Assembly: GCA_007132975.1 (NCBI GenBank)
Contig: SLNO01000042.1
Span: forward strand, 44,137 to 108,136
Reading direction: 5' to 3'
Source of the DNA: Balneolales bacterium
GTDB lineage: Bacteria; Bacteroidota; Rhodothermia; Balneolales; Natronogracilivirgulaceae
DNA: 64,000 nucleotides
The notes beneath the pieces are model-generated. The model had not been told where the DNA came from and searched no databases. It worked only from the letters and a program-made list of their open reading frames with translations. The translations under genes and the position numbers were made by a program. Below, piece by piece: positions 18,539-26,398 of the stretch (the first letter of the stretch is position 1; each line of letters starts with the position of its first letter).

Positions 18539-19519
18539 TCAGAAGTAGTACTGGAGGCTCACTGCATGTGCCACACCAAAGCCGTCCTGGAACGGGAGAA
18601 AAGCGTAATTAAAGTAGAAATCACTTACGAATATGCCAGCCCCGAAACTGAACCTGCGCTGTGTATCCCCGGTGCGCAGACCTGTTCTAATGTCGATAAT
18701 GTTGGCGATGTTAACTTCAATTCCGGCATTCAGGTAACCGTCATCTTGTCCGATGATAGATCCGTCATCTGCCGATGAAACCTCATTGAGTGGAATATTG
18801 TAATCAGCGGTTACAGAAACCAGAAATGGAATCTCGTCATCTATTGCGGAAGTGGAAAACTGGAGCAGTTGTAAATCCGTGCCGAAACTGAGCATTGAGG
18901 GCAGTCGCGTCGCCGTTTCAGCCAGGTCCTGCATGGATCCAAGATTTCTCGCAGATGCGCCCAGGCGGAGCCTTTCATCCAACAGGGTGAGGCCAAGGCC
19001 TGCGTTCATGGCAAACCCGGAAGCATCTTGTTGGAAAAACTGTTCGTACAGATACATCCCGGTTACACCTAATGCCAGCGGACCAATACTCCGGGAATAC
19101 GCGCCTGCCAGGGAAAAGTAACGAACGGCAAAATATCCGTCCGGATTGGAAGTGGGCCCGCTTCGAAATGGGATGTCATCATTCAGTGAGGAGAGCAGTG
19201 CAACGCCAAAAGCCTGCTGGCCAGATTTATAGACCATTCCGGCAAAGCTGTTCTGAGTATCCGTGGCAGGCCAAAGCATGTAGGAAAGGGTAGCGCTGCT
19301 CCGTTTTTCAAGTGACAGCATGGCCGGGTTCAGGTAGATGGCAGAGGCTCCCGTCAGGGCTGCCGTGTGTCCGTCCGAGGCGCCCATGTTATGCGCAGAA
19401 GGCCCGACTAGCAGGAAATGCATTCCCGTCGATTCCCGCCCTTGAGCGGAGCTCGGCAGGGTAAAGGTATAAAGCGCAACCAAAATGAGTGCCGAGATAA
19501 ACCGGGGAAGTGATTTCAT
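18539..19519 (-). CDS. PorV/PorQ-like (UPF0164-type) outer membrane protein
   Basis: Signal peptide; MGASDGHTAALTGASAIYLNPAMLS...; GVALLSSLNDDIPFR. Start codon lies in the end of repeat copy A. Confidence 0.75.
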   Translation of the reverse strand: MKSLPRFISALILVALYTFTLPSSAQGRESTGMHFLLVGPSAHNMGASDGHTAALTGASAIYLNPAMLSLEKRSSATLSYMLWPATDTQNSFAGMVYKSGQQAFGVALLSSLNDDIPFRSGPTSNPDGYFAVRYFSLAGAYSRSIGPLALGVTGMYLYEQFFQQDASGFAMNAGLGLTLLDERLRLGASARNLGSMQDLAETATRLPSMLSFGTDLQLLQFSTSAIDDEIPFLVSVTADYNIPLNEVSSADDGSIIGQDDGYLNAGIEVNIANIIDIRTGLRTGDTQRRFSFGAGIFVSDFYFNYAFLPFQDGFGVAHAVSLQYYF

Positions 19520-19617
19520 GTGTTAAAACTTTGGATTGCTAAGGCCACATGGAATGACCATGACGTTTTTATCATACTCCTGTGTGACCGGGAGATGCCC
19601 GGTCATGGACATTTCAT
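19514..19617. repeat. Interspersed structured repeat, copy A (tandem with B)
   Basis: tttcatgtgttaaaactttggattgctaaggccacatggaatgaccatgacg...tgtgtgaccgggagatgcccggtcatggacatttcat; aligns along its length to copies B, C and D. Confidence 0.9.
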
Positions 19618-19714
19618 GTGTTTAAAAATTTTGGATTCATATCGTCACATAGAATGACCATGACACTTTTAACCATGCTCTTGTGTGACCGGGCTACGGT
19701 CATGGTCATTTCAT
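19612..19714. repeat. Interspersed structured repeat, copy B (tandem with A)
   Basis: tttcatgtgtttaaaaattttggattcatatcgtcacatagaatgaccatgacac...tgtgtgaccgggctacggtcatggtcatttcat; 12-bp perfect inverted repeat AATGACCATGAC/GTCATGGTCATT. Confidence 0.9.
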
Positions 19715-19742
19715 CTGCAGATATTCGGTTGGTTTCATGATT

Positions 19743-20855
19743 CTAAAGGAAAAGCCTGAGCGTGAGAACATGCATACCGGCAATGCCCATTGGCTCCCTT
19801 ACAAAAGCATAATCTATAGATGGACGCATCGCATCATAAGGAAGATGTACCGAAAAGCCGGCACTTAATTTATGGGTCTCGGCAACGTAGTCCAAATCCA
19901 TGATCTCCCACCCCCCACGTACCGTGAGGCGCTCGTGGGCATGCCATGCCGCACCTATTCGAAACAACTGGCTGCTGGTCGTGACATCATCAAGTCGGGA
20001 TGTGTTACGGGGGGGAACAACCCCACCTGCATGAACTCTTTCAATTATCTCAGACTCTTGCCTTTGCACTTCGTATTCACTGCTTACAATCAGCCCGAGA
20101 TCAGGCAGCGCATACGAGCTGCTGAACCGGAAACGAACCGGTATGGGGTCGCTTCGACTGCGTCCGCCAAGCGTGCCGTAAAGCGGGTTGGTGTTCCAAG
20201 TGTAAGAAGAGATTAGATCCTGTACAGCCAGACCGATACGCCAGTTCCGGACCGGTTCTGCAATCAATCCTATATCAAAACCTGCTCCTGTCGCATTGTC
20301 TATATCGTCAAAAAAGCTGGCGTAGTGGAGTTTTGCGGATATGCCAAGATGAACGCGTGGACTCAAGCTGATTCCAAATGCTGCAAAAAGTTGAAATTCG
20401 TGGGTGGACAGCATCTCGGTGTGGTATCCGCTGGATGTACGTCCGTCGATATCGTACACGTTGGCATTCAGAAGGCCGATATTCAGCCCGGCGCTTGGTG
20501 GCAGGGGAAATGTGACATTCAGGGAGTGCAGGCTACGGTCGAAGGACATGAGAGCCGTTCCGAGATCGATCTGGTTCCCGGTAGCAAAGGCGGCAAGCGC
20601 AGGATTGTAATGTGAAAAAACACCTTCCTGAGTAACCGTACCCATGGCATTGCCCATGGCCATACCCCTTGCCCCGAAGCCCATGCGAGTGTAGGCAGCA
20701 CTGAATCCACCGCTTTGTGCCAGCGTATCCTGAACAGGAATCCAGGCAATGATAACAACCCAAAGCGCAGTCCTGATGGACTTTCCAACTTTGCGGCCAA
20801 ATCCAGCAGAACTGCCGTAATCTGAGGTCTTTTGCTTTACAACTGCCATAATCAT
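19743..20855 (-). CDS. PorV/PorQ-like (UPF0164-type) outer membrane protein
   Basis: Signal/TM N-terminus; AAYTRMGFGARGMAMGNAMGTVTQEGVFSHYNPALAAF. Confidence 0.75.
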   Translation of the reverse strand: MIMAVVKQKTSDYGSSAGFGRKVGKSIRTALWVVIIAWIPVQDTLAQSGGFSAAYTRMGFGARGMAMGNAMGTVTQEGVFSHYNPALAAFATGNQIDLGTALMSFDRSLHSLNVTFPLPPSAGLNIGLLNANVYDIDGRTSSGYHTEMLSTHEFQLFAAFGISLSPRVHLGISAKLHYASFFDDIDNATGAGFDIGLIAEPVRNWRIGLAVQDLISSYTWNTNPLYGTLGGRSRSDPIPVRFRFSSSYALPDLGLIVSSEYEVQRQESEIIERVHAGGVVPPRNTSRLDDVTTSSQLFRIGAAWHAHERLTVRGGWEIMDLDYVAETHKLSAGFSVHLPYDAMRPSIDYAFVREPMGIAGMHVLTLRLFL

Positions 20856-22411
20856 TCCAGTAGAAGTATTTTGCCAACAGTTCTGCGGTCACCTGAATCC
20901 ACCTCGTAAAAAACGGTGCCGTTGGCAACCTTGCGGCCTTGCTGGTCGGTGCCGTCCCACACCGCTTCATAAGTACCGGTTTCCAGTTCCCGTTTGTCGT
21001 CAAGTATCCTTATGAGATTCATTCCGAAATCGTACAGCCTCACGGTGACGGCAGAAGCGTTGCGGTTTTCAAATTTTATGCGCACAAGATCATGCTGGCG
21101 CGGCGAAAACGGATTAGGGTAGGCATAGGAACGGACACTGGGAGCGTCGTCCTGGTATCTGTTTTTGCCGTCAAGCGGAAAATCCACCCGGGAGATTTCC
21201 CAGCTCTGCCCATTGTCGGCCGTTGATGCAAGACCGTCGCTTGTTCCGATCCAGACCCTGCCAGCTGCTTTGCTGACCGCATAGTATGTGGTCCCGGGTT
21301 TCATCAACGTATTGGCACTACGAACCTGGCGTATCTGGCGCCAGGAATCACCGTTGCCGGTGCTAATGAATACGCCGTTGTTCCCGGCTGCAAAAATTGT
21401 TTCCCCGTCAAAACCGATATCATACAGGCGTTCCCCGGCGAGATGCTGCTCAAATGTGACCCCGCCGTCCCTGGTGACCACGATTCCTTCGATATCCTCT
21501 CCCGAGATGGCTGTCCAGTTTGTCATCCAGACCGCACCATCGTGCGGGTTTTCACGGATGGATGTGATCCAGTTGCCCAGGAGCCCGTCCGGCCTGCCCG
21601 CCTGTCGGATGTGCCGCCAACGGATGCTGTCAGCCGGGGCGGAGAGCGCATTGTCCGATACGTTGAGTCCACCCGCTGTTCCGGCATACACGTTGCCGTC
21701 GCTGCCGATGAGCACGGAAAAGCCGAGAAAATTCAGGAAGTCGTTGGTCTGGCCGTCTCCGCGCGGATCGATCCGGAAGTTGTAGGTTTCCTCCGGGTCA
21801 AGTTCGTCCAGACTGAAAGGAGGAAGCACGATCCGTTCCCACGACTGACCAAAGTCGGTACTCCTGCGGATGCCGGAAGCCCATCCGGCAAAGAAGATGA
21901 CATCGTTTTTGAAGTCGACCATGTAGGGTGGTGACTGCTGCGGGACAATTACGGGGATAATCTCAAGATCCTGCCCGCCGTATCGTATGGTGTTTGCTTC
22001 CGGTTGGTCCAGTGTGCGCGAGGTGTCGATCAGCTCCCAGTTGAGTCCTCCGTCGGTCGTGATGTAGAAGCCCATTTGTGCCTGAACGGATTCCTCACCG
22101 ACAACCTGTGAGTATCCGATGCCCGCTACAACGGTATCCGGGGCAAGGGCGATTGAAAACAGTCGTCCACGACCATCTGTCACGGAGTCGGCACCCTCCG
22201 CAAGGCGCCATTCCAACTCGTTGGCAATGTTGTAGTTCATGCGCGGACCGATCCACAACGTATCACCAAGAGAGCCCATGTTGGAAATCGAATTCTGGGA
22301 AATGGAATTGAACTGAGGGGGTGGAAGCGGTCCCGGCATGATCTGCGCCTGCGTCGGCAGAACGGGCAGCATTAACAGGAAAATTGGCAGCAAGAATGAT
22401 AAGAATCTCAT
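20852..22411 (-). CDS. Secreted BNR/beta-propeller-like protein with C-terminal FlgD/T9SS type A-like sorting domain
   Basis: Signal peptide; repeats such as ITTDGGLNWELI, STDFGQSWERI, STGNGDSWRQI, STADNGQSWEIS; C-term YAYPNPFSPRQHDLVRIKFENRNASAVTVRLYDFGMNLIRIL...WDGTDQQGRKVANGTVFYEV. Confidence 0.85.
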   Translation of the reverse strand: MRFLSFLLPIFLLMLPVLPTQAQIMPGPLPPPQFNSISQNSISNMGSLGDTLWIGPRMNYNIANELEWRLAEGADSVTDGRGRLFSIALAPDTVVAGIGYSQVVGEESVQAQMGFYITTDGGLNWELIDTSRTLDQPEANTIRYGGQDLEIIPVIVPQQSPPYMVDFKNDVIFFAGWASGIRRSTDFGQSWERIVLPPFSLDELDPEETYNFRIDPRGDGQTNDFLNFLGFSVLIGSDGNVYAGTAGGLNVSDNALSAPADSIRWRHIRQAGRPDGLLGNWITSIRENPHDGAVWMTNWTAISGEDIEGIVVTRDGGVTFEQHLAGERLYDIGFDGETIFAAGNNGVFISTGNGDSWRQIRQVRSANTLMKPGTTYYAVSKAAGRVWIGTSDGLASTADNGQSWEISRVDFPLDGKNRYQDDAPSVRSYAYPNPFSPRQHDLVRIKFENRNASAVTVRLYDFGMNLIRILDDKRELETGTYEAVWDGTDQQGRKVANGTVFYEVDSGDRRTVGKILLLE

Positions 22412-23208
22412 CGGGTAATGATCAATGTAGAGCTGAGGGTGTCACTGACGGTGCCGGCAATGTCAACGGCATGCACTTCGATCCGGTAGTTTTCTGGGGA
22501 GTTGCCGGAATTGATGCTGAAATCCTGCTCGTAGAGTCGGAAGGGTGGCACACTGTCTTCTTCTGCACCGGCATTGCGCATGTTCGATGCAAAAATCCGG
22601 TCACCGGAACGGTCGAAAAGTTCCAGGCGCACTATGTTGATGTAATCCAGTGCGATGGTGTGCGTAACCCAGGCGGAGATGGTGAACCGGTTCTCCGGTT
22701 CGCCAGGCATGGGAATAACAACGGCCTCCGGATGGATGATATCCAGTATTTCAGGCCTTCCGGTATCGATACCGCGGACAGTTATCGTGGATTCCACCCG
22801 GTCGTATATGGTGCCGTCAGGCGACAAGGGATACACATAGACTACCAGGTTTTCGAAGCGGTTGGTATTCATCAAGAGCTCAAGTGACCCTGTAAACCGG
22901 CCGGCACCGTCCGTGCTGGCTTCAAGCGTATCGCTGATACGAACCTCTCTGTCTCGTATTCCGGCAATTTCAGTTACAATTTGATAGTCATCGCTTATAT
23001 TGCTGCGAACTTGAACCTCAAAGATAACGAGGGTATCGCCGATTCCGTCATCGGCAGAGAACTGCAACTCGGATGGTGTGATCTGGAAATCGGAAATGGA
23101 GGGACGCTCGGCAATGGGGTTTGCAGGTCCGCTGGTCTCGTCGCATGAGGCGAGTCCGAGTGCCAACACAAGGAACAGCAGGGAAATGTACCGGAAATAT
23201 TGTCTCAA
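22408..23208 (-). CDS. Putative lipoprotein of unknown function
   Basis: MRQYFRYISLLFLVLALGLASCDETSG lipobox (LASC); 4-nt ATGA overlap with the downstream gene. Confidence 0.7.
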   Translation of the reverse strand: MRQYFRYISLLFLVLALGLASCDETSGPANPIAERPSISDFQITPSELQFSADDGIGDTLVIFEVQVRSNISDDYQIVTEIAGIRDREVRISDTLEASTDGAGRFTGSLELLMNTNRFENLVVYVYPLSPDGTIYDRVESTITVRGIDTGRPEILDIIHPEAVVIPMPGEPENRFTISAWVTHTIALDYINIVRLELFDRSGDRIFASNMRNAGAEEDSVPPFRLYEQDFSINSGNSPENYRIEVHAVDIAGTVSDTLSSTLIITR

Positions 23209-23445
23209 AACAGGGCTGAAGCTGGGTGGATATTCTTGAAGTAACGTCTTACGAACAGTAGAATTATATCATGCAATCTGTTTTGAGCATTTTTATTGCT
23301 TGTGGACAATCATCAATATTAGCTCTTGCACAATTGAATGTCAACTGGCAGGCTGTATTGTTACGTTGCAGCTGGCACATTAGCCAGGCAGGAAGGACAC
23401 CCGTTCACTTTTATTGCCGGCATGCCGGACATTGTGAAAAAAACG

Positions 23446-23476
23446 TTGCATCGTGAAAAAAACTTGATTACATTTG
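23446..23476 (+). promoter_or_regulatory. Candidate Bacteroidota-type promoter of the trp operon (TTG-N20-TACATTTG)
   Basis: TTG at 23446-23448 and TACATTTG at 23469-23476 match the TTTG / TAnnTTTG boxes at canonical spacing. Confidence 0.55.
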
Positions 23477-23481
23477 CGCTC

Positions 23482-23535
23482 ATGTTTAACAGAAACACAC
23501 ATATTTCGAATTGGTGGTGGTGGCCTTTCTGCTGA
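23482..23535 (+). CDS. trpL: trp leader peptide MFNRNTHISNWWWWPFC
   Basis: 17-codon ORF with four consecutive TGG codons (23512-23523), 143 nt upstream of trpE and followed by an antiterminator/terminator arrangement. Confidence 0.88.
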   Translation: MFNRNTHISNWWWWPFC

Positions 23536-23622
23536 AAGCGGATAGTTACCCGTGTGTGTACTGTATAGACAACCGAGTTTTCTTCAACCCGCTTTCAGAT
23601 ATCTGGATGCGGGTTTTTTTTT
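23525..23622 (+). promoter_or_regulatory. trp operon transcription attenuator (ribosome-mediated)
   Basis: 1:2 hairpin CTTTC(23525-29)/GAAAG(23534-38); antiterminator CTGAAAGCGG(23532-41)/CCGCTTTCAG(23589-98), 10 bp perfect; terminator AACCCGC(23586-92)/GCGGGTT(23609-15). Confidence 0.88.
23586..23622 (+). terminator. Attenuator terminator of trp operon
   Basis: AACCCGC-TTTCAGATATCTGGAT-GCGGGTT plus run of nine T; inner CAG/CTG arms extend the hairpin. Confidence 0.88.
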
Positions 23623-23677
23623 GCAAAGCGTATCCAGTCCATGTCCGAAAGAAAAAGCAAGTGAATGACTTCAGACC

Positions 23678-25222
23678 ATGAACTCAGAAACCTTTAAACA
23701 ACTGGCGAAACGCTACACGGCCATACCCGTGTATCGGGTGATGATGGCCGATACGGTCACGCCCGTGTCGCTGTTCCTTAAAGTAAGGGAGCAGGGGCAT
23801 TACCCATTTCTGCTTGAATCGGTGGAAGGTGGCGAACAACTGGCCAGATATTCATTTATCGGCCGGAATCCTTACCAGGTCCTTCGTTTTCAAGGTGGCA
23901 GGGTTACCCTGGAGACACTCCGCAAAAATGGTCATAATCGTTCACGCGTCGACGATTACCAGGAAAATGCGAGCGGCTCCATGAATATCCCTGAAGAGGC
24001 CGCGCAGGGAGAGCAGGAGCTTGACGATTCCTATTTTGATGCGCTCCGCCGCCTGTGCCACAAATATGAAGAGCCGGAGATACCTGATTTGCCGCGTTTG
24101 ACAGGAGGAGCAGTCGGTTTTTCAGCCTACGATACCATACGGCAGGTAGAACACCTCCCGGACGTCCCGCCGGACGACCTGAACCTGCCTGAAGCCCTGT
24201 GGGGATTTTACGACGAGGTTTTTGCTATCGACCATGTCAAGCACCGGGTTGTGCTCATTCATACCGTTTTTACAGATACTGACCAGGACCATGACATGCA
24301 GTTTCGGAATGCCATGGTTTGCCTGGACGATATGGAGAGGATAATGAAGCAACCAGTTCCAGATGGTGACGGATACCGCCGCACCTCTGAGCGGCTTGAG
24401 AGCAATGTTACACGCGAGGAGTTTCACAAAAACGTGGATAAAGCCCGGGAATACATCCACGCAGGGGATATTTTCCAGGTTGTTCTTTCTCAAAGGTTTG
24501 AGAGCCGGTTTTCCGGCGACCGTTTCATGCTCTACCGGGCCCTGCGCATGGTAAACCCGTCACCCTATCTTTTCTACCTGGATTTTGACGACTTTGCCCT
24601 GGTTGGCTCCTCGCCGGAAGTGCTGGTCCAGGTGCAGGATGGTACCGTCCGTCTGCTTCCTATTGCCGGTACGCGTCCGCGCGGCGGCACCACTGAGGAA
24701 GACCTGGCGCTGGAAAAGGACCTCATGTCGGATCCCAAGGAGCTGGCCGAGCATATTATGCTGGTAGATCTTGGAAGGAACGACCTGTCGCGCGTTTGCC
24801 GTCCCAATTCAGTCAAGGTCACACGCGACCGGGTTGTTGACCGTTACTCCCATGTGATGCACATCGTTTCCGATGTAAGTGGACGTCTGGCTGATGGAAT
24901 GACCGCTGTGGATGCTCTCCAGAACTGCTTTCCGGCCGGCACGGTATCCGGCGCCCCCAAAGTGCGTGCCATGGAGATCATCGATGAGATGGAGGTAACC
25001 AAGCGGGGGCCATATGCCGGTGCGGTGGGATACTTTGACTTTTCCGGCAACATGGACACCTGTATTGCCATCCGCACCATGATAGTCACCGGAGACACCA
25101 TCTACATCCAGGCGGGTGCCGGCATTGTGGCCGACAGCAACCCCGACCTTGAATACGACGAAACGGTTAACAAGGCACGGGCACTGGTCGAAGCGCTTGG
25201 TATCGCACTTCAGCTGGAGTGA
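23678..25222 (+). CDS. trpE: Anthranilate synthase component I
   Basis: LLES motif (YPFLLESVEGGEQLARYSFIGRNPY), FQVVLSQRFE, LVDLGRNDLSRV, ALQNCFPAGTVSGAPKVRAMEII. Confidence 0.97.
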   Translation: MNSETFKQLAKRYTAIPVYRVMMADTVTPVSLFLKVREQGHYPFLLESVEGGEQLARYSFIGRNPYQVLRFQGGRVTLETLRKNGHNRSRVDDYQENASGSMNIPEEAAQGEQELDDSYFDALRRLCHKYEEPEIPDLPRLTGGAVGFSAYDTIRQVEHLPDVPPDDLNLPEALWGFYDEVFAIDHVKHRVVLIHTVFTDTDQDHDMQFRNAMVCLDDMERIMKQPVPDGDGYRRTSERLESNVTREEFHKNVDKAREYIHAGDIFQVVLSQRFESRFSGDRFMLYRALRMVNPSPYLFYLDFDDFALVGSSPEVLVQVQDGTVRLLPIAGTRPRGGTTEEDLALEKDLMSDPKELAEHIMLVDLGRNDLSRVCRPNSVKVTRDRVVDRYSHVMHIVSDVSGRLADGMTAVDALQNCFPAGTVSGAPKVRAMEIIDEMEVTKRGPYAGAVGYFDFSGNMDTCIAIRTMIVTGDTIYIQAGAGIVADSNPDLEYDETVNKARALVEALGIALQLE

Positions 25223-25346
25223 GGCGATGAATCCGCTTGACAACGAAAGTGCGACACAACGCTTCCCAGACTGTCCAATTAATAGATTATTAGGCAGTAT
25301 GTAATTGACATTACCAAATAACAATAAACTGTATTTCATAACGAAT

Positions 25347-26378
25347 ATGATGAGCAAGCAGAAGCACATTGAAGGGCAGGCATCAACCCGAACGAAAACC
25401 ATTTTATCGGGCATTCAGCCATCGGGCAGGCTGCATCTTGGAAACTATTTCGGCGCCATTCGGCAACACCTTGACTTCCAGGAAAAGGGGGATGCGTTCT
25501 ATTTCATAGCAAACTACCATTCTTTGACTTCCGTCCAGGACGGTGAACAGCTGCGGCAGTACACCCTTGATGTGGCGTTGGACTATCTGGCCTTGGGCAT
25601 GGATCCTGAAAAGTGCACTTTCTTCGCCCAAAGTGATGTCCCGCAGGTTCTGGAACTCGCATGGATACTTGGAACGCTTACGCCTGTCAGCATGATGGAA
25701 AAGGGGGTATCCTACAAGGACAAGGTGGCACAGGGACTTCAACCCAACATCGGCCTGTTCACCTATCCTGTGCTGCAAGCGGCGGACATCCTGATCTATC
25801 ACTCGGATATCGTGCCGGTGGGGGCGGACCAGAAACAAAACATTGAAATCTCTCGAGACCTTGCTGCCCGATTCAACAGAATTTATGGAGGGGAGTACCT
25901 GCGCATCCCCGAACCCTTCATCGTGGAGTCGGTAGCTACGGTTCCCGGCACTGATGGACGCAAGATGAGCAAGTCCTACGGCAATACCATCGATATTTTT
26001 GACAGTGGAAAGACTTTGAAAAAGAAAGTAATGGCTGTCGTTACGGATTCGACGCCCTTGGAGGAACCCAAGGATCCCGACACCTGTAACATCTACGCAC
26101 TTATCCGCCTCTTTGCAGCAAAAGAGAAGCAAATGGAGGTCCGGGAGAAATACAAAGCGGGTGGATTTGGCTACGGGCACGCAAAAAAGGAACTTCTGAT
26201 GCTTGTTGAGGATTATTTCGAAGAAGCCAGAGCGCGAAGAGAGGAGCTGGTCCGCAGTCCGGACACGGTTCGGGAACTGCTTCGCGACGGCGGCAGGAAA
26301 GCCCGTGAACGCGCCGAGCAGGTCATGGGGCCTGTTCGCGAAGCAACCGGGATCATTCGTCATTATTCAACGCAGTAA
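25347..26378 (+). CDS. trpS: Tryptophanyl-tRNA synthetase
   Basis: SGIQPSGRLHLGNYFGA (HIGH-like), GTDGRKMSKSYGNTI (KMSKS). ORF opens at TTG 25305; ATG 25347 or 25350 likelier. Confidence 0.96.
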   Translation: MMSKQKHIEGQASTRTKTILSGIQPSGRLHLGNYFGAIRQHLDFQEKGDAFYFIANYHSLTSVQDGEQLRQYTLDVALDYLALGMDPEKCTFFAQSDVPQVLELAWILGTLTPVSMMEKGVSYKDKVAQGLQPNIGLFTYPVLQAADILIYHSDIVPVGADQKQNIEISRDLAARFNRIYGGEYLRIPEPFIVESVATVPGTDGRKMSKSYGNTIDIFDSGKTLKKKVMAVVTDSTPLEEPKDPDTCNIYALIRLFAAKEKQMEVREKYKAGGFGYGHAKKELLMLVEDYFEEARARREELVRSPDTVRELLRDGGRKARERAEQVMGPVREATGIIRHYSTQ

Positions 26379-26398
26379 AACGGAGTGAAACGATAGAT

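Noticed and set aside
25404-26363. 319-codon minus-strand ORF opposite trpS
   Set aside because: Shadow ORF of trpS with no recognisable family.
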